NCBI RefSeq assembly: GCF_902833085.1
Contig: NZ_CADFEB010000001.1
Coordinates: forward strand, 231,742-295,741
DNA length: 64,000 nt
Reading direction: 5' to 3'
From: Burkholderia ubonensis
GTDB lineage: Bacteria > Pseudomonadota > Gammaproteobacteria > Burkholderiales > Burkholderiaceae
Shown here: positions 53,760 to 64,000 of the stretch, piece after piece
Position numbering within the stretch: position 1 is the stretch's first letter
How the letters are laid out: each line of letters starts with the position of its first letter
Translations under genes and position numbers: made by a program
The notes under the pieces: generated by a model
What the model saw: only the letters and a program-made list of their open reading frames with translations
Database searches by the model: none
What the model was told of the DNA's origin: nothing

Positions 53760-54659
53760 CTAACGGGCCGGGCTCGAAATCACCAGGATCGACAACGCCG
53801 CATCCGCATCGTCGATCACGCCGGTCGCGGGAAGCGCCGCGCCGTCGCGCGGGGTCAGGCCGCACACCAGCGACAGCAACGGTCGTCCGCCCATCCAGTC
53901 GGGGCTCGGCTGCGACAGGCTCACCTTGACCGGTGACCGGTTCATGAAGGAAACGGGCACGACGTATCGCTGCACCAGGATCTGTCCGGATCCCGCCTCC
54001 ATCGCGCGCAGCCTTTGCGTCACGCGCGCTGCGTCGCCGCAGTGCTGCTCGACCAGACGGGCAAAGCGCGCACTCGTCACCTCTTCCAGGCTGAACTGCG
54101 GCAGCGCCTGATAGCGGATCGTCACGACGCCCGTCGAATCAGGCGGCGCCGGAACGACCCAGGAGTACGACACGAACCCTTCCCAATCGCGGCCATCGTT
54201 CAGCTTCATGCCCAGTTGCGGCTTGATTCGGGCGACCTGCGCGGGATCGTGCTCTTCGCTCGGCAGCGTATCCAGGCCCGCGGCCCGGACCTCGCCGGTC
54301 ACGTCCTTGCCGAGAAAGAAAGCACGCCGCTCGGCGACAAGCGGAATCGCCGTTCCGTCGAAGGCCACCTTCAACCCGGAAAAACGCTTGTCGTCATGCT
54401 CCTCGCCAGCGCCGAGGCGGTGAAACAACGGCGTGTACGCGTAATACCCGCTCTTCACCCACGCATGCGTTTCATTGCGCAAGCGCGCGGCCACCGTGAC
54501 CGTTTGTCCGTCCAGCGACACATCGATATCGGACGGCCGGGCATTGCGCTGCATCGCGCCGATCGTCAGCGGCACCGCATCCTCGAACTCGAATGCATGT
54601 GCGCAAGCGGCCGCCATCATCGCGACCGCCCCGATGAGGATTCGTTTCGCATTCTTCAT
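53760..54659 (-). CDS. Secreted protein of unknown function (possibly DUF4424-like)
   Basis: A 299-residue protein with signal peptide MKNAKRILIGAVAMMAAACA ending HAFEF. The beta-rich mature part has VSLDGQTVTVAARLRNETHAW, resembling proteins that hold a DUF4424-type domain, but the match is weak. It follows the alpha/beta hydrolase gene by 22 bp. ATG 54662 is one codon upstream and equally possible. Confidence 0.6.
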   Translation of the reverse strand: MKNAKRILIGAVAMMAAACAHAFEFEDAVPLTIGAMQRNARPSDIDVSLDGQTVTVAARLRNETHAWVKSGYYAYTPLFHRLGAGEEHDDKRFSGLKVAFDGTAIPLVAERRAFFLGKDVTGEVRAAGLDTLPSEEHDPAQVARIKPQLGMKLNDGRDWEGFVSYSWVVPAPPDSTGVVTIRYQALPQFSLEEVTSARFARLVEQHCGDAARVTQRLRAMEAGSGQILVQRYVVPVSFMNRSPVKVSLSQPSPDWMGGRPLLSLVCGLTPRDGAALPATGVIDDADAALSILVISSPAR

Positions 54660-54681
54660 CATTCGGCACACCGCCCGGCGC

Positions 54682-55482
54682 TCACACGCCATGCCGCGTG
54701 AGGAAATCCTTCACCGCGTCGAGCACGTCGGCCGTGCGCTCGCGGTGCGGCACGTGCCCGCATTCCTTCAGCATCATCACGGACGACGGTCCGGCCACGC
54801 GCGACGCGATGCGGTTCGGGTGCACGGACGAGCCGTATTCGTCCTGCGAACCGTGGATCGCCAGCGTCGGGCAGCGCACGTGCGGCAGCACGTCGTCCAG
54901 GCTCCAGTCGCGAAACGTCGCCGACAGCCACGTATCGACCCACGCGCGCAGCACCCATTCGGCCTTGTCGCCGTGATAGCGCGCGAGACGGTCGAACTGG
55001 CCGGGCTCCGCGAACTGGCGTTCGCTCTCGCGAATGCCCGCCAGCGTGCGTTCCTCGACGAACGCCTGCGCCGCGACGGTCACGAGCGCGCGGCATCGGT
55101 CGGGATCAGCCGCCGCGCATCCCACCGCCATCCCGCCGCCGACGCTGTGGCCGAACGCGACGAACGACTCGAAACCGAGCTGCTCGCGCAGCGCGCGAAA
55201 GGCGTGGTCCGCCTCGTCGCGCACGAACGTCACGGTCAAACGCGCCGGATGCGGATCGGAGCGGCCGAAGCCGAGCCGGTCGTACGCGATCACGTCGCGC
55301 TGCGTCGCCTGCGCAAGCTGCTCCGGAAAGTCCCGCCACAGCCCGACGCTGCCGAGCGAATCGTGCAGCAGCACGATCGGGCCGGCGGCCGCATCGGCCG
55401 CCGGCACGCCGCGCCAGCGTTTCGCGAAGAGACGCCCTTGCGGCGTCTCGATCCAGGTCTCGTCGTGTGCGGTATGCGTCAT
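54682..55482 (-). CDS. Alpha/beta hydrolase
   Basis: A 266-residue hydrolase: LLHDSLGS oxyanion region, nucleophile elbow FGHSVGGGMAVG, acid in HGSQDEYG and base His in ECGHVPHRE. The start MTHTAHDETW at 55482 is preferred to upstream ATGs, which add Arg-rich residues. Substrate unknown. Its location just outside the ben regulator might suggest aromatic-ester or ring-fission-product hydrolysis, but that is speculative. Confidence 0.83.
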   Translation of the reverse strand: MTHTAHDETWIETPQGRLFAKRWRGVPAADAAAGPIVLLHDSLGSVGLWRDFPEQLAQATQRDVIAYDRLGFGRSDPHPARLTVTFVRDEADHAFRALREQLGFESFVAFGHSVGGGMAVGCAAADPDRCRALVTVAAQAFVEERTLAGIRESERQFAEPGQFDRLARYHGDKAEWVLRAWVDTWLSATFRDWSLDDVLPHVRCPTLAIHGSQDEYGSSVHPNRIASRVAGPSSVMMLKECGHVPHRERTADVLDAVKDFLTRHGV

Positions 55483-55576
55483 GTCGATTGTCGTTTGCGT
55501 AAAAGCGGCCGACATTATCCGGCCGCGTCGGGCGCCGGCCATGTTGGCGCGGCGCCGCGCATCGCGTCAAGCCTGC

Positions 55577-56494
55577 CTACTCCTGCTGCGGCGGCAGGTA
55601 CGCCATCTTCGCCTCGTCGTACAGCCGGTAGATCAGCGCCTGCATCGCGCGGATGTCCTCCGATTCGTCGAGCATCCGCATGCTCATGATGATCGGCGAC
55701 ACGAGGTTCGGATCGTCGAGCGGCTTGTAGCTGACGTCGTCGCGCTTCAGCCCATACACGCTGTGCGGCACGACCGATACGCCCTCGCCCATCGCGACGA
55801 GCCCGAGCGCGATCTGCAGCTCGCGGGTCTCGTAGATCCTGCGCGGCTTCAGCGCGCGGTCGTGGAACGCGGCGAGCACCTGGTCGGCGTAGCTCGGCCG
55901 CGGCGCCTTCGGAAAAATGATCAGCGTGTCGTTGACGAGGTCGTGCAGCGACAGCACCTCCTTCGCGCCGTCGAGCGCATGGCCGACCGGCAGCGCGACG
56001 ATCATCCGCTCCTCGCGCAGCACGACGCGCCGCACGCTCGGGTCCTCGTGGCGGATGCGCCCGAACCCGACGTCGATGCGCCCTTCCTTCAGCGCCTTGA
56101 TCTGGTCCATCGTCGACAGCTCCTGCAGGCTCAGCTCGACCGCCGGGAATTCGTCGCGATAGCGCCGGATGATCTTCGGCAGCATCCCGTACAGCGTCGA
56201 GCCGACGAAGCCGATCGACAGGCTGCGCTCGATCTTGCCGACGCGCTTGGTCATCGATTCCAGCTCGGCCGTCTGCGCGAGCAGCTGCACCGCATGCGAA
56301 TGGAAGAAGCGCCCCGCGTCGGTCAGCTTCAGCGGCCGCGCGTTGCGCTCGAACAGCGGCACGCCGAGCAGTTCCTCGAGCTGCTGGATCTGGCGGCTCA
56401 GCGGCGGCTGCGCGATGTGCAGCCGCTCCGCCGCGCGCGTGAAATTCCGCTCCTCGGCCACCGCGACGAAATAACGAAGGTGTCGCAACTCCAT
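55577..56494 (-). CDS. LysR-type regulator of the cat-ben operon (CatM/BenM-like)
   Basis: A 305-residue LTTR starting MELRHLRYFVAVAEERNFTR. Helix-turn-helix AAERLHIAQPPLSRQIQQLEELLG is typical of CatR/CatM/BenM. The effector domain contains SIGFVGSTLYGMLP and KEGRIDVGFGRI, as in muconate-responsive members. It is divergent from catA, with candidate binding sites overlapping its own start, so it likely activates catA-benABCD and represses itself. Confidence 0.88.
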   Translation of the reverse strand: MELRHLRYFVAVAEERNFTRAAERLHIAQPPLSRQIQQLEELLGVPLFERNARPLKLTDAGRFFHSHAVQLLAQTAELESMTKRVGKIERSLSIGFVGSTLYGMLPKIIRRYRDEFPAVELSLQELSTMDQIKALKEGRIDVGFGRIRHEDPSVRRVVLREERMIVALPVGHALDGAKEVLSLHDLVNDTLIIFPKAPRPSYADQVLAAFHDRALKPRRIYETRELQIALGLVAMGEGVSVVPHSVYGLKRDDVSYKPLDDPNLVSPIIMSMRMLDESEDIRAMQALIYRLYDEAKMAYLPPQQE

Positions 56495-56498
56495 TTCA

Positions 56499-56533
56499 AT
56501 ACCTCTCGGATATGAAACTGATACTAAATCAGT
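56499..56533. promoter_or_regulatory. Candidate CatM/BenM-type binding sites
   Basis: ATAC-N7-ATAT (56499-56513) is one base from the consensus ATAC-N7-GTAT of CatM/BenM. A perfect inverted repeat ACTGAT-actaa-ATCAGT (56517-56533) follows. Together they give the LTTR two-site layout in the lysR-catA intergenic region. Confidence 0.5.
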
Positions 56534-56696
56534 GTTGGACGACGCATTTCGCGCGCAACTATCCTTCAACTGCCTGCTCGGAACCCCACAACTATACCCT
56601 CAGGGCATCAACGCTCCAACCGGTCCGGGCCTGCGAAGATCAGAGGAAATGCGCGCATCCCGCCGGATCGCGGCCCATCAGAGTCAGGAGAAGACA

Positions 56697-57617
56697 ATGA
56701 CCCACAGTGACATCGAAGCCCTCGTCGAAGGGTTCATCGTCGGCGCCGCGCACGGCGAAGCCGATCCCCGCATCCGGCAGGTCGTGGTCCGCCTGACCGC
56801 CGACCTGTTCAAGGCGATCGAGGATCTCGACCTGACCCCGTCCGAGGTGTGGAAAGGCATCGAATACCTGTCCGAGGCCGGCGCGACGCAGGAGCTCGGC
56901 CTGCTCGCCGCGGGCCTCGGCCTCGAGCGCTTCCTCGACATCCGCATGGACGAGGCCGAAGCGCGGGCCGGCCTCACGGGCGGCACGCCGCGCACGATCG
57001 AAGGCCCGCTGTACGTGGCCGGCGCGCCGGCGAGCATCGGCTTCGCGCGCCTCGACGACGGCGCGGACGAGGCGAACGGCGACCTGCTGTTCATGCAGGG
57101 CACCGTGTACGGCGACGACGGCGCGCCGCTCGCGGGCGCGAAGGTCGAGGTCTGGCACGCGAACCTGCTGGGCAACTACTCGTTCTTCGACAACACGCAA
57201 AGCGCGTTCAACCTGCGCCGCACGATCGTCACCGACGCGCATGGCCGCTACCAGTTTCGCAGCATCGTGCCGGTCGGCTACGGCTGCCCGCCGGACGGCA
57301 CCACGCAGCGCCTGCTCGACAAGCTCGGCCGCCATGGCCGCCGCCCTGCGCACATCCATTTCTTCGTGTCCGCGCCGGGCCACCGCAAGCTGACCACGCA
57401 GATCAACATCGACGGCGACGCGTACCTGTGGGACGACTTCGCGTTCGCGAGCCGCGAGGGCCTCGTGCCCGCGATCGAGTGCGTGAGCGCGCCCGCGGTG
57501 CTCGACGGCCACGGCGTCGACCGGCCGTTCGCGTCGATCGATTTCGATTTCCGGCTGCACGGCGAGCACGCCGCGGCGCCGGACGCGGAAGTGGCGCGCA
57601 TCCGCGCCGCCGCCTGA
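56697..57617 (+). CDS. catA: Catechol 1,2-dioxygenase
   Basis: A 306-residue intradiol dioxygenase that converts catechol to cis,cis-muconate with Fe(III). Iron ligands by family are Tyr in NYSFFD, Tyr in VGYGCPP and the two His of RPAHIHFF. The N-terminal helical linker domain that forms the dimer is present. CAGGAGAAGACA precedes the ATG. First gene of the catA-benABCD operon. Confidence 0.96.
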   Translation: MTHSDIEALVEGFIVGAAHGEADPRIRQVVVRLTADLFKAIEDLDLTPSEVWKGIEYLSEAGATQELGLLAAGLGLERFLDIRMDEAEARAGLTGGTPRTIEGPLYVAGAPASIGFARLDDGADEANGDLLFMQGTVYGDDGAPLAGAKVEVWHANLLGNYSFFDNTQSAFNLRRTIVTDAHGRYQFRSIVPVGYGCPPDGTTQRLLDKLGRHGRRPAHIHFFVSAPGHRKLTTQINIDGDAYLWDDFAFASREGLVPAIECVSAPAVLDGHGVDRPFASIDFDFRLHGEHAAAPDAEVARIRAAA

Positions 57618-57718
57618 ACCGCGTCGGTGGTGCGCGCCGGGAGCACGCGCCGCCGTCGACCGCCTTACGTGGGACCGGACCCGACACTCGCCCCGGCCGA
57701 CGCAACTGGAGACACCCG

Positions 57719-59086
57719 ATGATCCCGATCTACCCCGACCGCGCACCCGCCGTGCGCACGCTCGACGACTTCCTCATCGAGGACAAGGCGCGCGGCGACT
57801 ATCGCCTGCATCGCAGCGCCTTCACCGACGAAGCGCTGTTCGAGCTGGAAATGAAGCACATCTTCGAAGGCAACTGGATCTACCTCGCGCACGAGAGCCA
57901 GATCCCGAACGTCAACGATTACTACACGACGCACATCGGCCGCCAGCCGATCTTCATCGCGCGCAACCGCCAGGGCGAGCTGAACGCGTTCGTCAACGCC
58001 TGCACGCACCGCGGCGCGATGCTGTGCCGCCACAAGCGCGGCAACAAGGCGACCTACACGTGCCCGTTCCACGGCTGGACCTTCAACAACAGCGGCAAGC
58101 TGCTGAAGGTGAAGGACCCGGAAGACGCCGGCTATCCGGAGTGCTTCAACAAGGAAGGCTCGCACGACCTGAAGAAGGTCGCGCGCTTCGAAAGCTATCG
58201 CGGCTTCCTGTTCGGCAGCCTGAACCCCGACGTGCCGCCGCTGCAGGACCACCTCGGCGAAGCGGCGCGGATCATCGACATGATCGTCGACCAGTCCGCC
58301 GACGGGCTAGAAGTGCTGCGCGGCGCGTCGACCTACACGTATGAAGGCAACTGGAAGCTGACCGCCGAGAACGGCGCGGACGGCTACCACGTGTCGGCCG
58401 TGCACTGGAACTACGCGGCGACGACGAACCATCGCAAGGAGCAGAACGCGCGCGAGGACAAGATCCGCGCGATGGATGCCGGCAGCTGGGGGCGTCAGGG
58501 CGGCGGCTTCTATGCGTTCGAACGCGGCCACATGCTGCTGTGGACGCGCTGGTCGAATCCGGAGGACCGCCCGAACTTCGACCGCCGCGACGAATTCGCC
58601 GCGCGCTGCGGCAGCGAGCGCGCCGACTGGATGATCCAGCACTCGCGGAACCTGTGCCTGTACCCGAACGTGTACCTGATGGACCAGTTCGGCTCGCAGA
58701 TCCGCGTGCTGCGCCCGCTGTCGGTGAACCGCACCGAAGTGACGATCTACTGCATCGCGCCGAAGGGCGAGGACGCCGACGCGCGCGCGCGCCGCATCCG
58801 CCAGTACGAGGACTTCTTCAACGTCAGCGGCATGGCGACGCCCGACGATCTCGAGGAATTCCGCGCCTGCCAGCAAGGCTATGCGGGCATCGCGGTCGCG
58901 TGGAACGACATGTGCCGCGGCTCGACGCACTGGATCGACGGCCCGGACGACGCCGCGCGCAGGATCGGCCTGAACCCGGTGATGAGCGGCGTGAAGACGG
59001 AGGACGAAGGGCTCTATACGGTGCAGCACCGCTACTGGGCCGACACGATGAGGAAGGCTATCGAAACCGAAAGGAGCTGCGCATGA
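57719..59086 (+). CDS. benA: Benzoate 1,2-dioxygenase large subunit
   Basis: A 455-residue Rieske oxygenase alpha subunit. Rieske motif is CTHRGAMLC...CPFHGW (C-x-H and C-x2-H). Mononuclear iron site is [11 protein letters not shown]. It adds O2 to benzoate, giving the 1,2-cis-diol. It overlaps benB by ATGA. Anthranilate dioxygenase (AntA) is close; benD in the operon favours benzoate. Confidence 0.94.
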   Translation: MIPIYPDRAPAVRTLDDFLIEDKARGDYRLHRSAFTDEALFELEMKHIFEGNWIYLAHESQIPNVNDYYTTHIGRQPIFIARNRQGELNAFVNACTHRGAMLCRHKRGNKATYTCPFHGWTFNNSGKLLKVKDPEDAGYPECFNKEGSHDLKKVARFESYRGFLFGSLNPDVPPLQDHLGEAARIIDMIVDQSADGLEVLRGASTYTYEGNWKLTAENGADGYHVSAVHWNYAATTNHRKEQNAREDKIRAMDAGSWGRQGGGFYAFERGHMLLWTRWSNPEDRPNFDRRDEFAARCGSERADWMIQHSRNLCLYPNVYLMDQFGSQIRVLRPLSVNRTEVTIYCIAPKGEDADARARRIRQYEDFFNVSGMATPDDLEEFRACQQGYAGIAVAWNDMCRGSTHWIDGPDDAARRIGLNPVMSGVKTEDEGLYTVQHRYWADTMRKAIETERSCA

Positions 59087-59574
59087 ACCCGATTTCGATC
59101 GCCGACGTCCAGGCGTTCCTGTACCGCGAAAGCCGCCTGCTCGACGACGAGCAGTGGGACGACTGGCTTGCCTGCTACCACCCGGACGCGCAGTTCTGGA
59201 TGCCGTCGTGGGACGACGACGATGCGCTCGTCACCGATCCGCAGCGCGAGATTTCGCTGATCTTCTACCCGAGCCGGCAAGGCCTCGAGGATCGCGTGTT
59301 CCGCATCAAGACCGAGCGCTCGAGCGCGACGATGCCCGACACGCGCACGAGCCACAACATCGCGAACGTCGAGCTGGAAAAGCACGAAGACGGCGTCTGC
59401 ACGGTGCGCTTCAACTGGCACACGCTGAGCTTTCGCTACAAGACCGTGTCGACCTATTTCGGCATGTCGCGCTACGTGATCGATTTCAACGGCGATGCGC
59501 CGCGGATCCTGAACAAGTACGTCGTGCTGAAGAACGACTACATCAATCAGGTGATCGACGTCTATCACATCTAG
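59083..59574 (+). CDS. benB: Benzoate 1,2-dioxygenase small subunit
   Basis: A 163-residue beta subunit with a cystatin-like fold, which packs with BenA in an alpha3-beta3 hexamer. [20 protein letters not shown] and [15 protein letters not shown] are typical. AAGGAG precedes the ATG, inside the end of benA. Confidence 0.94.
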   Translation: MNPISIADVQAFLYRESRLLDDEQWDDWLACYHPDAQFWMPSWDDDDALVTDPQREISLIFYPSRQGLEDRVFRIKTERSSATMPDTRTSHNIANVELEKHEDGVCTVRFNWHTLSFRYKTVSTYFGMSRYVIDFNGDAPRILNKYVVLKNDYINQVIDVYHI

Positions 59575-61409
<1,835 letters not shown>

Positions 61410-61451
61410 CGCCGGCCGGCGGCGCAGCCGGCATCGTTGGCAGGCTTGCGC

Positions 61452-61697
61452 CTAGACTTCCGTCGCAAACAGCGCGTCGCGCTGCTCCGCATTCAGCGCA
61501 TCGAGCGGCACGCTCGTCTGCTGGTGGCAGATCATCGCGCCGTAGACTTCCGCGAGACAGTCGCTGCCGGCATCGAGCGCGTAGCCGTCCTCGCCGTCCG
61601 GGGCCGGCGGGTACACTTCTCGCCACGCATTGATCGCGGCTTCGATTCGCACGATGGACACGGCGTCGGCCGTCCGCCCGGCAGGTGATGCGCTCAT
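61452..61697 (-). CDS. DUF3717 protein
   Basis: An 81-residue protein with AGAGGAATTC before the ATG. The core IVRIEAAINAWREVYPP and a C-terminal DALNAEQRDALFA pattern fit DUF3717, a Burkholderiaceae family of unknown function. It ends convergent with benD 42 bp away. Confidence 0.8.
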   Translation of the reverse strand: MSASPAGRTADAVSIVRIEAAINAWREVYPPAPDGEDGYALDAGSDCLAEVYGAMICHQQTSVPLDALNAEQRDALFATEV

Positions 61698-61786
61698 GAA
61701 TTCCTCTTGGTTGCGCGCCCCGCGCGCCGTGATGGGTCGGGAAATATAACCGGCTTTGACCCCGGACCGAAAGATACCCGCGAAAA

Positions 61787-61814
61787 AAAACGGGAAGCGC
61801 GAGGCTTCCCGTTT
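61787..61814 (-). terminator. Intrinsic terminator of the LysP-type gene
   Basis: On the minus strand an 11-bp stem AAACGGGAAGC/GCTTCCCGTTT with 5-nt loop is followed by a run of eight T. It lies 63 bp after the permease stop. The best Rho-independent terminator in the window. Confidence 0.85.
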
Positions 61815-61877
61815 CCCGTTTCGTCGCGCGGTTGCGGCGCCATCGCGCCGCGCCGGTCATACGCCCGTCAGAATCCG

Positions 61878-63419
61878 TTACGCCGCCGTTTCCCGCGCCG
61901 GCACCGGCTGCATGCCCCGCTGCCCGTCCCGGTTCGCGTCCACCCACGGCGCGATCTCCATGTCCTCGTAGCGGACGAAGCGGCTCTTGTTGACGAGCCG
62001 GTAGCCGCCCCACACCGCGAGGAACAGCGGGATGCCGACGTAGGTCGCGACGACGCTCATCCAGTCGATCCGGTTCGCGAGGAACGCCTGGTAGTCCTGG
62101 CCGAGCGCGATCACGATGCACAGCGCGAACGCGAACAGCGGACCGAACGGGAACCACTTCGACTCGTACGGCATCTGGTCGAGCGAATAGCCCTGCACGA
62201 CGTAGCCCTTGCGGAACCGGTAGTGGCTGACCGCGATGCCGAGCCACGCGATGAAGCCCGTCATCCCCGACGTGTTCAGCAGCCACATGTAGACGGTCTT
62301 GTCGCCGTACAGCGAGGTCAGGAAGCACAGCGCGCCGACCGCCGTCGTCGCATACAGCGCGTTGCGCGGCACGCCGCCCGGCGACAGCTTCGCGAACAGC
62401 TTCGGCGCGCGGCCTTCGGTCGCGAGGGTGTACAGCATCCGCGTCGACGCGTACATGCCCGAGTTGCCGGCCGACAGCACCGCGGTCAGGATCACCGCGT
62501 TCATCACGCCGGCCGCGAACGCGAGGCCCGCGTGGCGGAACACCAGCGTGAACGGGCTCACGCCGATGTCGGTCACGTCGCTTTTCAGCAGGTTCGGGTC
62601 GGTATAGGGAATCAGCACGCCGATCACGAAGATCGCCAGCACGTAGAACAGCAGGATCCGCCAGAACACCTGGCGCACCGCGCGCGGGATCGTCGTGCGC
62701 GGGTTCTCCGATTCGCCGGCCGCGACGCCGATCAGCTCGGTGCCCTGGAACGAGAAGCCCGCGATCATCGCGACGCCCATCATCGCCGGCAGGCCGCCCG
62801 CGAACGGCGCGTCGCCGATCGTCAGGTTGTTCCAGCCGTTGTGCGGTGCGCCCTTCAGAATCCCGAAGATCATCAGCAGGCCGACGCCGATGAACGCGAG
62901 CACGGTGACGACCTTGATCAGCGCGAACCAGTACTCGGCCTCGCCGAAGCCGCGCACGGTGAGCGCGTTGAGCAGGAACATCACGCCGAGGAACGCCGCG
63001 CTCCACCAGACGCCCGGCACATCCGGAAACCAGTAGTGCATCACGAGCTGCGCGGCCACCAGTTCGACCGCGATCGTCACCGCCCAGTTGTACCAGTAGT
63101 TCCAGCCGAGCGCGAAGCCGAAGCCTTCGTCGACGTACTTCGCGCCGTAGGTCGCGAACGAGCCCGACACCGGCATGAACGCCGCCATCTCGCCGAGGCT
63201 CGTCATCAGGAAATAGACCATCAGGCCGATCAGCATGTACGCGATCATCGCGCCGCCGGGGCCGGCCTGCGAGATCGACGCGCCGGACGCGACGAACAGG
63301 CCGGTGCCGATCGAGCCGCCGATCGCGATCATCGTCAGGTGGCGCGCCTTCAGCGCGCGGTGAAGCTTGGGTGGGTTCGCGGACGAACCGGATTGGTCGG
63401 GATTCGGAAGTGCGGACAT
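61878..63419 (-). CDS. lysP: LysP-type basic amino-acid permease (APC family)
   Basis: A 513-residue, 12-helix permease starting MSALPNPDQSG at 63419. Signatures: KARHLTMIAIGGSIGTGLF (helix 1 unwound GSIGTG), FGEAEYWFALIKV, AGFSFQGTELIGVAAGESENPRTTIPRA and NSGMYASTRMLYTLATEGRAP. These match lysine-specific LysP and related transporters. It has its own terminator and a long regulatory upstream region, so it is monocistronic. Substrate call is by similarity. Confidence 0.87.
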   Translation of the reverse strand: MSALPNPDQSGSSANPPKLHRALKARHLTMIAIGGSIGTGLFVASGASISQAGPGGAMIAYMLIGLMVYFLMTSLGEMAAFMPVSGSFATYGAKYVDEGFGFALGWNYWYNWAVTIAVELVAAQLVMHYWFPDVPGVWWSAAFLGVMFLLNALTVRGFGEAEYWFALIKVVTVLAFIGVGLLMIFGILKGAPHNGWNNLTIGDAPFAGGLPAMMGVAMIAGFSFQGTELIGVAAGESENPRTTIPRAVRQVFWRILLFYVLAIFVIGVLIPYTDPNLLKSDVTDIGVSPFTLVFRHAGLAFAAGVMNAVILTAVLSAGNSGMYASTRMLYTLATEGRAPKLFAKLSPGGVPRNALYATTAVGALCFLTSLYGDKTVYMWLLNTSGMTGFIAWLGIAVSHYRFRKGYVVQGYSLDQMPYESKWFPFGPLFAFALCIVIALGQDYQAFLANRIDWMSVVATYVGIPLFLAVWGGYRLVNKSRFVRYEDMEIAPWVDANRDGQRGMQPVPARETAA

Positions 63420-63822
63420 AAAACGGACGAACGTTGAGCGGGCCGGCGGCATGCGTGGCCGGCGCCCGCGCGAAATCGAGGCGCGATGCGCCCCCTGGCC
63501 TGCATGCGATGCAGCCCCGGCGCGCGTCGCGCACCGGGCCGCCTGCGGCGAAGCGCGGATTCTACCTGATTCGTCAGCGGGGACAGCGCACGCGGCGAGC
63601 GATACGCGACGCATGGCGGGCCGGCCCCCCGCCTGCACGGCCGATTTCCTTCCGGTCGAAAACCGCCAGAACGCCGATTAATCAGGACATAATGCAAACA
63701 GGTTTCGAATAATCAGACAAAATGACGGCTTGCGAGAGGCAGATTCAAATCAGATTCCCACCGCGCGCCCCGGCAACGTCATGACAGGTAACCGGGTCGG
63801 ATGTCATTTAAAGCATGAACGG

Positions 63823-63850
63823 TTTTGACGAGATGGCAAGATCGTCAAAA
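63823..63850. promoter_or_regulatory. 9-bp perfect inverted repeat
   Basis: TTTTGACGA-N10-TCGTCAAAA, a perfect 9-bp dyad with centre spacing 19 bp, fitting a dimeric regulator. About 400 bp upstream of the permease start and upstream of whatever begins at the right edge. Confidence 0.55.
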
Positions 63851-63857
63851 TTCGCGA

Positions 63858-63873
63858 GATAATATGGATTATC
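63858..63873. promoter_or_regulatory. AT-rich inverted repeat
   Basis: GATAAT-atgg-ATTATC, a perfect 6-bp dyad 8 bp from the previous repeat. The first half could also serve as a -10 box. Confidence 0.4.
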
Positions 63874-64000
63874 TTGAAATAATCGTGCGGAATCATCGAA
63901 ACCATGCATCTTCCGCCGCCTTACGCCCGCCAGGATGATGCAATTCCCGCTGCTGCCCGCGTTGCGCCGCCACATCTCGTCGACGGCCGCACGGATCTTG

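Larger units (their letters stand above)
63420..64000. other. Upstream regulatory region of the permease and right end of the window
   Basis: A 581-bp stretch with marked AT-rich part from 63660 to 63900. It contains two perfect inverted repeats listed separately. From 63904 on the plus strand an ATG opens a frame to the end (MHLPPPYARQDDAIPAAARV), but no ribosome site supports it and other frames are also open. A gene probably begins near or beyond the right edge; I do not call it. Confidence 0.4.

Noticed and set aside
56849..59086. 745-codon frame fusing sequence inside catA to BenA
   Set aside because: The first 290 codons are out of frame with catA and Arg/Pro-rich. BenA proper begins at 57719 with a Rieske-oxygenase N-terminus.

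Overview
The window is GC-rich proteobacterial DNA that reads as Burkholderia, most likely a member of the cepacia or closely related group. The evidence is the gene families and their codon style: a Burkholderia-type porin with a terminal Phe, a DUF3717 protein, a catA-benABCD operon, Tle3/Tli3 type VI lipase-immunity genes, an intracellular PHA depolymerase and a two-zinc-ribbon cyclase/ATPase. Species and replicon cannot be fixed from sequence alone. I see no rRNA, tRNA, CRISPR array or intact insertion sequence.

Layout. (1) 1-16.6 kb is part of a type VI secretion (T6SS) locus in two divergent arms. The minus arm runs vgrG, a 69-codon coupled ORF, four paralogous lipoprotein immunity genes separated by decayed pieces of the lipase effector gene, the intact Tle3-type lipase, an unnamed membrane protein, and a TssM/IcmF protein that runs off the left edge. 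The plus arm is tssC-tssK-tssL-tssE-PAAR. No tssB, tssA, tssF, tssG, tssH, tssJ or hcp is visible. (2) 16.7-28.0 kb holds mostly single genes: an EF-G-like GTPase, a class III cyclase/AAA/TPR protein, a branched-chain amino-acid-type binding protein, a crotonase, a Vgb-like propeller protein, an alpha/beta hydrolase and a DUF2784 protein. (3) 28.1-32.9 kb is the least conventional region. A 164-residue protein carries R, S-T and E motifs of pertussis/cholera-type ADP-ribosyltransferases. Next to it, on the other strand, is a cluster of lipoprotein, secreted protein, lytic transglycosylase, a cyclic-nucleotide-binding/FliG-like fusion, MotA-like and MotB-like proteins. (4) 33-41 kb has a glutathione transferase, PHA depolymerase, a 45-residue His-rich secreted peptide, a hipBA toxin-antitoxin pair with recognisable promoter and operator, and a polar amino-acid ABC transporter with an intergenic hairpin after the binding-protein gene. 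(5) 41-48.5 kb is a kdp potassium-uptake locus with gene order F-(small peptide)-A-C-B-D-E and a KdpD lacking its usual N-terminal cytoplasmic domain. (6) 48.7-56.5 kb has a porin, a HutC-type regulator, a glycosyltransferase with divergent TetR, small membrane or secreted proteins and an alpha/beta hydrolase. (7) 56.5-61.4 kb is the benzoate-to-muconate operon catA-benABCD with a divergent LysR regulator. (8) 61.4-64 kb has DUF3717, a LysP-type permease with a clear terminator, and an AT-richer regulatory region with strong inverted repeats.

How the genes work together. The T6SS arm encodes sheath (TssC), baseplate (TssK, TssE), membrane complex (TssL, TssM) and spike (VgrG, PAAR) parts together with a cognate lipase and its periplasmic immunity lipoproteins. 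BenABC plus BenD convert benzoate to catechol, and CatA opens the ring to cis,cis-muconate. KdpFABC with KdpDE is high-affinity K+ uptake. The cNMP/FliG-MotA-MotB cluster looks like a stator-driven envelope device of unknown output and is my best candidate for an undescribed system, followed by the immunity/effector-fragment array and the compact ADP-ribosyltransferase-like protein.
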